DNA of 38,116 nt, taken from assembly GCA_023660035.1 (NCBI GenBank), contig JAGXOF010000002.1, forward strand, positions 1 to 38,116, given 5' to 3'. A program made the position numbers and the translations under genes. Below, piece by piece: positions 31,185 through 38,116 of the stretch (position 1 is the stretch's first letter; the number at the start of each line of letters is the position of its first letter). Under the pieces are notes generated by a model, which was not told the DNA's origin, ran no database searches, and worked only from the letters and a program-made list of their open reading frames with translations. The DNA comes from Dehalococcoidia bacterium LH_S1. Lineage in GTDB: Bacteria; Chloroflexota; Dehalococcoidia; SZUA-161; SpSt-899.

Positions 31185-33101
31185 ATGAAAAATCTCTACC
31201 CTGTTTTCCTAGACATTAACTCCAAGAAGTGCGTGGTTGTAGGAGGGGGGCAGGTTGCCGAAAGAAGGGTGAAGTCCCTCTTTGAGTGCGGTGCCTCAGT
31301 AAAGGTAATCAGTCCAGAAGTTTCCGGGAATCTTGAGCTAATGGCGGGGGAGGGGTTTATTGAGATTGTGAAGCGAGGATTTCGCTCTGGAGATCTGGAA
31401 GGTGCTCTTCTGGCTATCGCGGCCTCTGACCAGGCAGAGATTAACAGGAGCGTGGTTAATGAGGCCAAGCGGATGGGAGTGCTAGTCGACAACAGCACTG
31501 AGCCGGCTGAAGGCAGCTTTATCCTCCCCTCAGTGGTTCGCAGCGGTGGTCTAGCAATAGCCATCTCTACCAGCGGGGGCAGCCCAACTCTCGCCAGAAT
31601 GATAAGGGAAGAACTGGAGCAAAGTCTGGGGCCAGAGCATGCCACTCTCGTTGAACTCGTCTCTGAAGTGCGTGCCGAACTTCGGAGAAGAGGCAAGCAG
31701 ATTCCTTTTCAAGGGTGGCGGGACTCTATTGATTTGGAGTTACTCGGTCTAATTAAAAAGGGCAAGGTTGCTATTGCCAGGGAAAGGCTTGTCTCCAACC
31801 TAGAGAGTGGAGGAAAGCAAAGGGAGGGAATCCTGGTTGTCGGTGCAAATCATAGGACAGCCCCCGTGGAGGTGCGGGAAAAGCTTGCCTTAACCAGCAA
31901 CCAACTGGAAGAAGCTCATCATCTCCTCACCAGATATGTAAACCAGGGGGTCATCCTCAGCACCTGTAATCGTACCGAGGTCTATGCCATGGTATCCGAG
32001 CCTGAGGAGGGGATCCAGAAGGTCAGGCACCTTTTCAGCGAATGGTGTAGCGTCTCGTTAGATGAGCTCTCAAGCTATTGGTATACCTATTTTCAGGAGG
32101 ATGCGGTGAGGCACCTTTTCCAAGTATCTTCAGGATTGGATTCCATGGTTTTGGGCGATGAGCAGATTCGAGGTCAGGTGCGCCAGGCAGTTGAAGTAGC
32201 TTCGGCTGCTGGCTCACTGAAGCATCCACTCCTGCGCTTGTTCCAGCAGGCATTAGGGGTGGGTAAGCGGGTGCGAAATGAGAGCGAAATCGGGAAATAC
32301 GGGGCCTCGGCGAGTCATGCCAGTGTGGCCCTGGCTAGAAAAGTCTTTGGTGAGATTGGAGCTTGCTCGGTGCTCATTATTGGTGCTGGACAGGTGGGAA
32401 GATTGACTGCGAAGGCAATGAGGGATAGCAATGTCCAGCAACTCACCATTATCAGCCGCAACCGCGAGAAAGCAACAGCTCTGGCTGAGAGGTTCAATGC
32501 CAAGGTAGCTACATTTGACCAACTAACTGGATGTTTAGCCAACTCAGACGTCGTTATCAGCTCCACCGGTGCTAGCGACTTCATACTGAGCTCCGATGAG
32601 GTTAGACAGGCTATGCAAAGGCGGGAGCATCGACCTCTCTTGCTCATTGATATTGCTGTCCCCCGAGATATTGACCCCCAAGTGAAGGAGTTAGGGAATG
32701 TTTACCTCTGTGATATCGATGACCTTGAAGCAGTTCCCACATCTGACCCCAGCGAGAAACAAGACAAGCTATTAAAGGCAGAGGCTATCATTGACTATGA
32801 GGTAGCTAAATTTATGGAGTGGTGGCACGCTTTGGAAGTGGTGCCAACTATTATTGCTCTGCGGGGGAAAGCCGAGGATGTCCGCCAAAGAGAGGTGAAT
32901 AAGAACTCGAGCAAAATGCCAGAGCTTTCAGAAGAGGAGCGGGCACGAATCGACGCTTTGACAAGGAGTATTGTGAGTAAAATACTTCATAACCCCACTA
33001 TCGGGCTTAAGGATAGGAACAGGGGACAGAGATACCAGTTAATGGTCGAAGAGCTTTTCGCCCTAAAAGACAGCGGTTTGAATACCAGAGGTAAAGAATG
33101 A
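31185..33101 (+). CDS. hemA: Precorrin-2 dehydrogenase (CysG N-domain/SirC) fused to glutamyl-tRNA reductase (HemA)
   Basis: 638 residues with two enzymes. Residues 1-205 are a SirC/CysG-N domain: YPVFLDINSKKCVVVGGGQV (Rossmann), DNSTEPAEGSFILPSV and AISTSGGSPTLARMIREELE. It oxidises precorrin-2 to sirohydrochlorin. Residues about 215-638 are HemA: VVGANHRTAPVEVREKL, catalytic Cys261 in LSTCNRTEVYAM, GLDSMVLGDEQIRGQVR, the NADPH site IIGAGQVGRLTAKAM, and PLLLIDIAVPRDIDP. It makes glutamate-1-semialdehyde from glutamyl-tRNA. ATG 31185 with AAAGGGGAAG is chosen over GTG 31167, which would overlap the permease. The first and a much later tetrapyrrole step are in one protein. An ATGA overlap joins it to hemC. 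Confidence 0.93.
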   Translation: MKNLYPVFLDINSKKCVVVGGGQVAERRVKSLFECGASVKVISPEVSGNLELMAGEGFIEIVKRGFRSGDLEGALLAIAASDQAEINRSVVNEAKRMGVLVDNSTEPAEGSFILPSVVRSGGLAIAISTSGGSPTLARMIREELEQSLGPEHATLVELVSEVRAELRRRGKQIPFQGWRDSIDLELLGLIKKGKVAIARERLVSNLESGGKQREGILVVGANHRTAPVEVREKLALTSNQLEEAHHLLTRYVNQGVILSTCNRTEVYAMVSEPEEGIQKVRHLFSEWCSVSLDELSSYWYTYFQEDAVRHLFQVSSGLDSMVLGDEQIRGQVRQAVEVASAAGSLKHPLLRLFQQALGVGKRVRNESEIGKYGASASHASVALARKVFGEIGACSVLIIGAGQVGRLTAKAMRDSNVQQLTIISRNREKATALAERFNAKVATFDQLTGCLANSDVVISSTGASDFILSSDEVRQAMQRREHRPLLLIDIAVPRDIDPQVKELGNVYLCDIDDLEAVPTSDPSEKQDKLLKAEAIIDYEVAKFMEWWHALEVVPTIIALRGKAEDVRQREVNKNSSKMPELSEEERARIDALTRSIVSKILHNPTIGLKDRNRGQRYQLMVEELFALKDSGLNTRGKE

Positions 33102-34024
33102 GACCAACAAGGGTGATTACCATTGGATCGCGTGGCAGTCGTCTTGCCCTCTGCCAGACGCAGCACATTGCTAATCGCCTGCAGGATTCCCATCCTCAAT
33201 TCAGGTTCGTCATCAAGCGAATAAGAACCAAAGGTGACGAGCTTGAGGAGACCCATTTATCTCGCTTTGGAGGAAAAGAGGTTTTTATCAAGGAACTGGA
33301 GGCAGCTCTATTGGCTGGTGAGAGCGACTTAGCAGTGCACAGTTTTAAGGACCTCTCCCTTCAGCCCCCACAAGGGTTGGAGATAGCAGCTGTTAGTCAA
33401 AGAGAGGATGCACGAGATGTGCTGGTCTCCGTGAAAGCTAATTCTCTAAGCCAGCTTCCCCATGGTGCCAGCATCGGCACTAGCAGTCTAAGGCGCACTG
33501 CGCAGGTCAAGTCTCTCCGCCCTGATCTTGATGTTGGCGACATCAGGGGGAACATTGACACCCGCCTCCATAAAGTCTCCAGCGGGCTGTTTGATGGTAT
33601 CATCCTCGCTGCCGCTGGAGTGATACGGCTGGGTTGGGAAGACCAAATCACCGAGTACCTTCCGATAGATATTTGCCTCCCTGCTGTGGGGCAGGGTGCA
33701 CTGGCAATAGAGGCACGGGAGGGAGACGAGGAAATAAAACCAGTGGTCTCATTTCTCAACCATGAACTCACCAGACAGGCTATCACCGCAGAACAAGTCT
33801 TCCTACGTTTCCTCGGGGGTGGCTGCCACACTCCCATTGCTGCCTTTGGCCAAATCAACAACGGAGTTCTGGAGCTAGAGGGTATGGTATCGACACCTGA
33901 CGGGAGCAAATTGCTGCGAGCGAAGGTAAAAGGCAGCGCTGAACTTCCTGAAGAAGTGGGTAGTCTCCTGGGAGAGAAGCTGATTGCCTGGGGAGCGAAA
34001 GAGATTTTGGGAGGGACAACCTGA
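33098..34024 (+). CDS. hemC: Hydroxymethylbilane synthase (porphobilinogen deaminase)
   Basis: 308 residues. ITIGSRGSRLALCQTQHIAN opens the fold, SDLAVHSFKDLS is the substrate-binding HSxKDL motif, and GTSSLRRTAQVKSLRPDL with DIRGNIDTRL holds the Arg pairs. FLGGGCHTPIAAF carries Cys243, which attaches the dipyrromethane cofactor. It polymerises four porphobilinogens into hydroxymethylbilane. Start ATG 33098 has AGAGGTAAAG upstream in hemA. Its stop overlaps the next start codon by one base (TGATG), so the pair is coupled. Confidence 0.96.
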   Translation: MRPTRVITIGSRGSRLALCQTQHIANRLQDSHPQFRFVIKRIRTKGDELEETHLSRFGGKEVFIKELEAALLAGESDLAVHSFKDLSLQPPQGLEIAAVSQREDARDVLVSVKANSLSQLPHGASIGTSSLRRTAQVKSLRPDLDVGDIRGNIDTRLHKVSSGLFDGIILAAAGVIRLGWEDQITEYLPIDICLPAVGQGALAIEAREGDEEIKPVVSFLNHELTRQAITAEQVFLRFLGGGCHTPIAAFGQINNGVLELEGMVSTPDGSKLLRAKVKGSAELPEEVGSLLGEKLIAWGAKEILGGTT

Positions 34025-35547
34025 TGGAAGGAAAAGTCTATTTAGTGGGGGCTGGGCCCGGTAACCCCGGTCTTATCACACTCAAGGGTCTCCATTGTTT
34101 GGAGAAAGCTGATGTCATTATTTATGACCATCTTGTGGATAAAGGTCTCCTTAATAAGGTTAGATATGAAGCGGAGCTCATATATGTTGGGAAGCAATCC
34201 AAGGCACACCTGATGTCACAGAAGCAGATTAACGCTCTACTCGTGGCCAAAGCCAGGCAGGGGAAAATAGTGGTTCGTCTTAAGAGTGGCGACCCCTTCG
34301 TCCTGGGACGGGGAGGTGAGGAAACGGAAGTCTTAGCAGCCGAGGGCATCCCCTTTGAAATAGTGCCCGGCGTAACGGCAGCAATATCAGCGCCCGCTTA
34401 CGCCGGTATCCCGGTTACTCACCGTGGTCTCTCTTCGTCTTTCGCTGTAATCACTGGCCACGAAAGCTCACCTGAATCCGGGTCAAGGATAGCCTGGGAT
34501 AAAATATCCACCGGTGTTGATACCCTGGTCTTTGTAATGGGAGTAGCTAACCTTGCTTCCATTACCGCTCGTCTAATAGAGAATGGCCGTTCCTCAACCA
34601 CTCCAGTGGCTTTGATCCAATGGGGAACAACTCCGAAGCAGCAGGTTGTAGAAGGAACTCTGTCTGATATAGTCCCCAGCGCCAGGGAAACAAACACTGG
34701 CTCACCAGCAGTGCTTATAGTAGGCGAGGTGGTCAAGCTTCACCACAAACTCCGCTGGTTTGAGAATAAACCTCTCTTTGGAAAGAGGATATTGGTTACA
34801 AGGAGTAGAGAGCAAGCTAGTGCTCTCGACGACATCCTTTCTCTGGAAGGTGCTGAGCCAATCGAAATACCCACGATAAAGATTGAGCCTACTCTTAGCC
34901 AAGACCATTTAGATAATGTCCTATCGCGGCTCGCTGAGTTTCACTGGTTGCTCTTCACCAGCGTTAATGGCGTTGAAGCCTTCTTTGCCCATCTCCATCA
35001 GCATGGTCTGGACTCAAGGAAGCTATATGGCCTCAAGGTTTGTGCTATAGGTGAGGCGACAGCCACAGCATTGCGTAAATACGGGATTCAGGCTGACTTG
35101 ATACCACAGGAGTATAGCTCTCATGGCATCCTCGCCTGTCTTAAAGAAGAGGGAATAAAGGGCAAACGCCTCCTTTTGCCCTGCTCCCAGTTAATCAATA
35201 GAGACTTAATTCAGGGGCTTTCACAACTTGGGGCAGAGGTTGAGCAGGTAATATCTTATCGTACCCTGCCTGTGGATAGTGGGAAGAGCAAAGTAAAAGA
35301 GCTTCTCATAAAGGGGGAGATAGATGCGATAACTTTTACCAGTCCATCCACGGTGCGAGGACTTATCTCCATGTTGGAAAGCAAAGTGGAAGCTCTAAAT
35401 AAGGCGTTTATTGCCTGCATTGGACCGATCACTGCTGCCGCAGCAAGCGAATCCAAGTTAAGGGTAGACATGATAGCTAAGGAATATACTATCAATGGTC
35501 TGGTTGCGGCTTTGGTAGAAAGGTATAAGAAGGAGGCTGAGCGATGA
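34024..35547 (+). CDS. cobA-hemD: Uroporphyrinogen-III C-methyltransferase / uroporphyrinogen-III synthase fusion
   Basis: 507 residues. Residues 1-245 are CobA/SUMT: VYLVGAGPGNPGLITLKGLH, VRLKSGDPFVLGRGGEE and PGVTAAISAPAYAGIPVTHR (SAM-binding and conserved P-loop-like turns). It methylates C2 and C7 of uroporphyrinogen III to give precorrin-2. Residues about 255-507 are HemD, a weakly conserved cyclase: GKRILVTRSREQASALDDIL, LLFTSVNGVEAFF and ITFTSPSTVRGL. It closes hydroxymethylbilane to uroporphyrinogen III. The fusion is common in Firmicutes and Chloroflexota. It has GGGAGGG upstream and overlaps hemB as ATGA (35544-35547). Confidence 0.95.
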   Translation: MEGKVYLVGAGPGNPGLITLKGLHCLEKADVIIYDHLVDKGLLNKVRYEAELIYVGKQSKAHLMSQKQINALLVAKARQGKIVVRLKSGDPFVLGRGGEETEVLAAEGIPFEIVPGVTAAISAPAYAGIPVTHRGLSSSFAVITGHESSPESGSRIAWDKISTGVDTLVFVMGVANLASITARLIENGRSSTTPVALIQWGTTPKQQVVEGTLSDIVPSARETNTGSPAVLIVGEVVKLHHKLRWFENKPLFGKRILVTRSREQASALDDILSLEGAEPIEIPTIKIEPTLSQDHLDNVLSRLAEFHWLLFTSVNGVEAFFAHLHQHGLDSRKLYGLKVCAIGEATATALRKYGIQADLIPQEYSSHGILACLKEEGIKGKRLLLPCSQLINRDLIQGLSQLGAEVEQVISYRTLPVDSGKSKVKELLIKGEIDAITFTSPSTVRGLISMLESKVEALNKAFIACIGPITAAAASESKLRVDMIAKEYTINGLVAALVERYKKEAER

Positions 35548-36521
35548 ATTTTCCCCAGGTAAGGTTGCGTCGGTTGCGAAGAACGGAGCCCCTACGGCGG
35601 ATGGTCAGGGAGACAAGGCTGGAGATAGCAAACCTCATCTATCCTCTGTTTGTGACTCACGGTAAGGGTGTGACCCAAGCAATTGGAGCCATGCCAAGAA
35701 TATTCCGTTTCTCTGTGGACAAACTGCCTGAGGAGGTAGGGGAGATAGCTGACCTAGGGATACCCGCTGTTCTCCTCTTTGGTCTGCCAGAAGCAAAGGA
35801 TGAAGCAGGTTCGGGTGCTTATGAACCAAAGGGTGTTGTCCAAGAAGCAGTAAGGGTAATCAAGAAAACCAGGCCCGAATTGGTGGTGATAGTCGATGTT
35901 TGCCTGTGCGAGTACACTAGCCACGGTCACTGCGGCGTGGTGGTAAATGGAGAGATAGATAACGATAAAACTCTAGAATTCTTGGCTCGAACGGCCGTTT
36001 CCCTGGCAGGAGCCGGGGCAGACATAGTGGCCCCCTCAGCTATGATGGACGGAATGGTTGCCGCCATTCGGACAAAACTGGACGAAAGTGGGTATCAAAG
36101 AGTCCCTATTATGTCCTACGCTGCCAAGTATGCCTCGGCTTTTTATGGGCCTTTTCGTGAGGCAGCGGAGTGTGCTCCCCATTTCGGTGACCGCCGTAGC
36201 TACCAGATGGATTCGGCAAATGTGAGGGAGGCTTTGCGTGAGGTGGAGCAGGACATCCAGGAGGGAGCCGATATTATCATGGTAAAGCCAGCCTTACCCT
36301 ATCTCGATGTTCTCTCCAAGGTTAGAGATACCTTTAATTACCCTCTCGCTGCCTACAATGTCAGTGGTGAATACAGTATGGTCAATGCAGCTGCCGAAAA
36401 TGGCTGGATTGACGAAAAGGGCGTTGTTCTGGAAATCATCACCGCTATCAAGAGGGCTGGGGCAGATATGATAATCACCTATCACGCGAAAGAGGTGGCC
36501 AGATGGTTAACTATTTTGTAG
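35544..36521 (+). CDS. hemB: Delta-aminolevulinic acid dehydratase (porphobilinogen synthase)
   Basis: 325 residues. It condenses two 5-aminolevulinates into porphobilinogen. RLRRLRRTEPLRRMVRET at the start, then the zinc site VDVCLCEYTSHGHCG (three Cys and a His, so a Zn-dependent type). Schiff-base lysines are K195 in MSYAAKYASAFYGPF and K248 in IIMVKPALPYLD. The C-terminal GADMIITYHAKEVARWL is standard. AAGGAGG lies just before the ATG. The 3' end overlaps hemL by 19 bases. Confidence 0.96.
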   Translation: MNFPQVRLRRLRRTEPLRRMVRETRLEIANLIYPLFVTHGKGVTQAIGAMPRIFRFSVDKLPEEVGEIADLGIPAVLLFGLPEAKDEAGSGAYEPKGVVQEAVRVIKKTRPELVVIVDVCLCEYTSHGHCGVVVNGEIDNDKTLEFLARTAVSLAGAGADIVAPSAMMDGMVAAIRTKLDESGYQRVPIMSYAAKYASAFYGPFREAAECAPHFGDRRSYQMDSANVREALREVEQDIQEGADIIMVKPALPYLDVLSKVRDTFNYPLAAYNVSGEYSMVNAAAENGWIDEKGVVLEIITAIKRAGADMIITYHAKEVARWLTIL

Positions 36522-37810
36522 CTCGGAGTTCAAAGCAGCTTTTTCAGGAGGCGAAGCAATACATACCTGGTGGCGTGAATAGCTCGGTGCGTGCTTTTAA
36601 AGCTGTGGGAGGAGAACCGCTCTTTATCCATCGGGGGGCGGGCTGTCGAATCTATGATGAGGATGACAATGAATTCATTGACTATGTTCTTTCTTGGGGG
36701 CCGCTCATCCTGGGGCACGCTCACCCAAGGGTAGTGGCTGTTTTAAGGTCCACTTTAGAGAATGGCACCAGCTTCGGGGCTTCTACGAGGTTGGAGAATA
36801 TCCTGGCCCAGATGATATGTAATGCCGTGCCTTCAATAGGGATGATACGCTTTGTCAATTCCGGCACTGAGGCAGTGATGTCTGCCATTCGTCTTGCTCG
36901 TGCCTTTACCCATCGTGATAAGGTTATCAAGTTTACTGGATGCTATCATGGACATTCAGATGGGCTTTTGGTTAAGGCAGGGTCAGGGGCCGCTACCTTA
37001 GGGATACCTGATAGCCAGGGTGTCCCTCTTTCATATGCCCAAGAGACACTGGTAGCACCCTATAATGACCTCCCAGCGGTAGAACGCCTTTTTAAGGTAT
37101 ATCCTGATGAAATTGCCGCAGTCATCGTCGAGCCAGTGGCCGCCAATATGGGGGTAGTACTTCCAAAGCCAGGTTTCCTTCAGGGTCTGCGCCAGCTCAG
37201 TCAAGACTATGGTGCTGTGCTCATTTTTGATGAGGTCATCACCGGCTTCCGTCTTGCATATGGCAGCGCTCAAACAGTGTATGGTGTCACACCTGACCTC
37301 ATTTGTTTGGGCAAAATCATAGGTGGGGGACTCCCCATTGGTGCCTATGGCGGGAGGAGAGAAATTATGGAGATGGTTGCTCCCTTAGGTCCGGTCTATC
37401 AAGCGGGCACTCTCTCAGGAAACCCTCTAGCAATGGCAGCTGGCATAGAGACTCTTAAGCTCCTAAGAGAACCACAAGTATATCAAAGACTTGAGGAAAG
37501 GGCTGCTCTTCTAGCCCAAGGGATAAGGGACAAAGCCAAGGAAATGAGCGTCCCTATATTCTTATCCAGAGCCGGCTCAATGCTCACCATCTTCTTCACT
37601 GCTCAGGAGGTAACAAACTATGACACAGCTTGTTCCTCTGACCTCAAACTTTACGCCTCCTACTTCCACGAGATGTTGAGGAGGGGTATATATCTCCCCC
37701 CCTCTCAGTTTGAGGCGCAGTTTCTTTCCATAGCTCATGGTGATGAAGAAATAGGGGCTACAATAGCGGCTGTTAAACAAACGTTCTCGAAGCTACGAAA
37801 TATGAAGTAG
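36503..37810 (+). CDS. hemL: Glutamate-1-semialdehyde 2,1-aminomutase
   Basis: 435 residues, a PLP enzyme that makes 5-aminolevulinate from HemA's product. IPGGVNSSVRAFKAVGGEPL opens the family region. FVNSGTEAVMSAIRLARAFT and KFTGCYHGHSDGLLVKAGSG bind the cofactor phosphate. LIFDEVITGFR holds the conserved Asp, and LGKIIGGGLPIGAYGG carries PLP-lysine K271. TLSGNPLAMAAG follows. ATG 36503 lies inside hemB with AGAGGTGG upstream. Length and order are normal. Only two bases separate it from cbiD. Confidence 0.96.
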   Translation: MVNYFVARSSKQLFQEAKQYIPGGVNSSVRAFKAVGGEPLFIHRGAGCRIYDEDDNEFIDYVLSWGPLILGHAHPRVVAVLRSTLENGTSFGASTRLENILAQMICNAVPSIGMIRFVNSGTEAVMSAIRLARAFTHRDKVIKFTGCYHGHSDGLLVKAGSGAATLGIPDSQGVPLSYAQETLVAPYNDLPAVERLFKVYPDEIAAVIVEPVAANMGVVLPKPGFLQGLRQLSQDYGAVLIFDEVITGFRLAYGSAQTVYGVTPDLICLGKIIGGGLPIGAYGGRREIMEMVAPLGPVYQAGTLSGNPLAMAAGIETLKLLREPQVYQRLEERAALLAQGIRDKAKEMSVPIFLSRAGSMLTIFFTAQEVTNYDTACSSDLKLYASYFHEMLRRGIYLPPSQFEAQFLSIAHGDEEIGATIAAVKQTFSKLRNMK

Positions 37811-37812
37811 GC

Positions 37813-38116
37813 ATGGATAGACAAAATAACAAATTGCTACGCTCAGGCTATACTACAGGCGCCTGTGCTGCCGCAGCGGCTAAGGCGGCTGCTCTTGCTC
37901 TGCTCAACCAGAGGATGGTTAAGCAGATTCAGATCACTCTTCCTGCAGGGGAAAAGGTAAATTTTGTGGTGAGTCGTTGTATATTCGATAGCCTTGAGGC
38001 GTCCTGCTCGGTGATAAAGGATGCTGGGGATGACCCTGATGTGACCAATGGGGTAGAAATCTATGCCACAGTGTCGTGGAGCAAAGGGGTGGGGGTCAGT
38101 GTCGAAGGTGGGGAGG
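37813..38116 (+). CDS. cbiD: Cobalt-precorrin-5B C1-methyltransferase, 5' part only
   Basis: The first 101 codons are present before the window ends. LLRSGYTTGACAAAAAKAAA (about residues 8-27) is the CbiD N-terminal signature, and VIKDAGDDPDVTNGVEIYAT (about 73-92) is the second conserved block. CbiD methylates C1 of cobalt-precorrin-5B in the anaerobic (early cobalt) pathway. ATG 37813 follows hemL by two bases, and its upstream site is weak (GAAGTAGG, inside the hemL end). The remaining 250 or so residues must lie beyond 38116. Confidence 0.93.
   Translation, partial: MDRQNNKLLRSGYTTGACAAAAAKAAALALLNQRMVKQIQITLPAGEKVNFVVSRCIFDSLEASCSVIKDAGDDPDVTNGVEIYATVSWSKGVGVSVEGGE

Overview
The window looks like a chromosomal segment of an anaerobic member of Chloroflexota, most likely Dehalococcoidia-like. 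This is an inference from gene content: a DUF5679 zinc-ribbon peptide, a UPF0282 metallo-hydrolase, a bifunctional-nuclease family protein, an ABCE1-type ferredoxin, an exosortase system and a corrinoid locus that mixes anaerobic-type Cbi enzymes with CobN. No rRNA or species-diagnostic marker is present, so the assignment is tentative.

Positions 1-9400 are an eroded accessory region. It holds a transposase tail, tRNA-Pro, the DUF5679 peptide and a fatty-acid-type cluster in which only the two hot-dog dehydratases and fabG look intact. plsX is cut to its N-terminal quarter, fabF has lost both its start and its catalytic middle, and degV is frameshifted and truncated. tRNA-Leu and tRNA-Arg(GCG), a thermonuclease-family protein and a decayed REP-associated transposase follow. 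Next is a compact exosortase locus: a lamin-tail cargo protein with a C-terminal sorting tail, the exosortase, a DUF457-like membrane hydrolase and a geranylgeranyl-reductase-type flavoprotein. Three non-contiguous fragments of tex end the region.

Positions 9400-16860 are mostly housekeeping. ffh and queA lie on the minus strand, then come tRNA-Arg(UCU), a bifunctional-nuclease family gene with a strong promoter, a gamma-carbonic-anhydrase-like hexapeptide protein, UPF0282, a zinc-ribbon protein, a Nudix hydrolase, a three-gene small-protein/ferredoxin unit, and a Fur-family regulator with its own promoter and Fur-type box.

From 17164 to the right edge a single plus-strand unit encodes tetrapyrrole and corrinoid synthesis. 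Its order is cbiX-cbiC fusion, SPASM radical SAM protein, chlI-chlD fusion, two BtuF-like lipoproteins, btuC, btuD, cobN, an ABC-2 ATPase and permease, a precorrin-2 dehydrogenase-hemA fusion, hemC, a cobA-hemD fusion, hemB, hemL and the start of cbiD. HemA, HemL, HemB, HemC and HemD make uroporphyrinogen III. CobA and the dehydrogenase domain make sirohydrochlorin, CbiX inserts cobalt, and CbiC and CbiD belong to the ring-contraction pathway. The CobN/ChlID pair is not needed by that early-insertion route, which makes it and the adjacent radical SAM protein the main biochemical puzzle.

A second theme is palindromic REP-like elements. Two hairpins sit in the transposase remnant, one forms the stop-codon end of the exosortase cargo gene, one is in frame in the CbiX-CbiC linker, and one lies between btuF and btuC.
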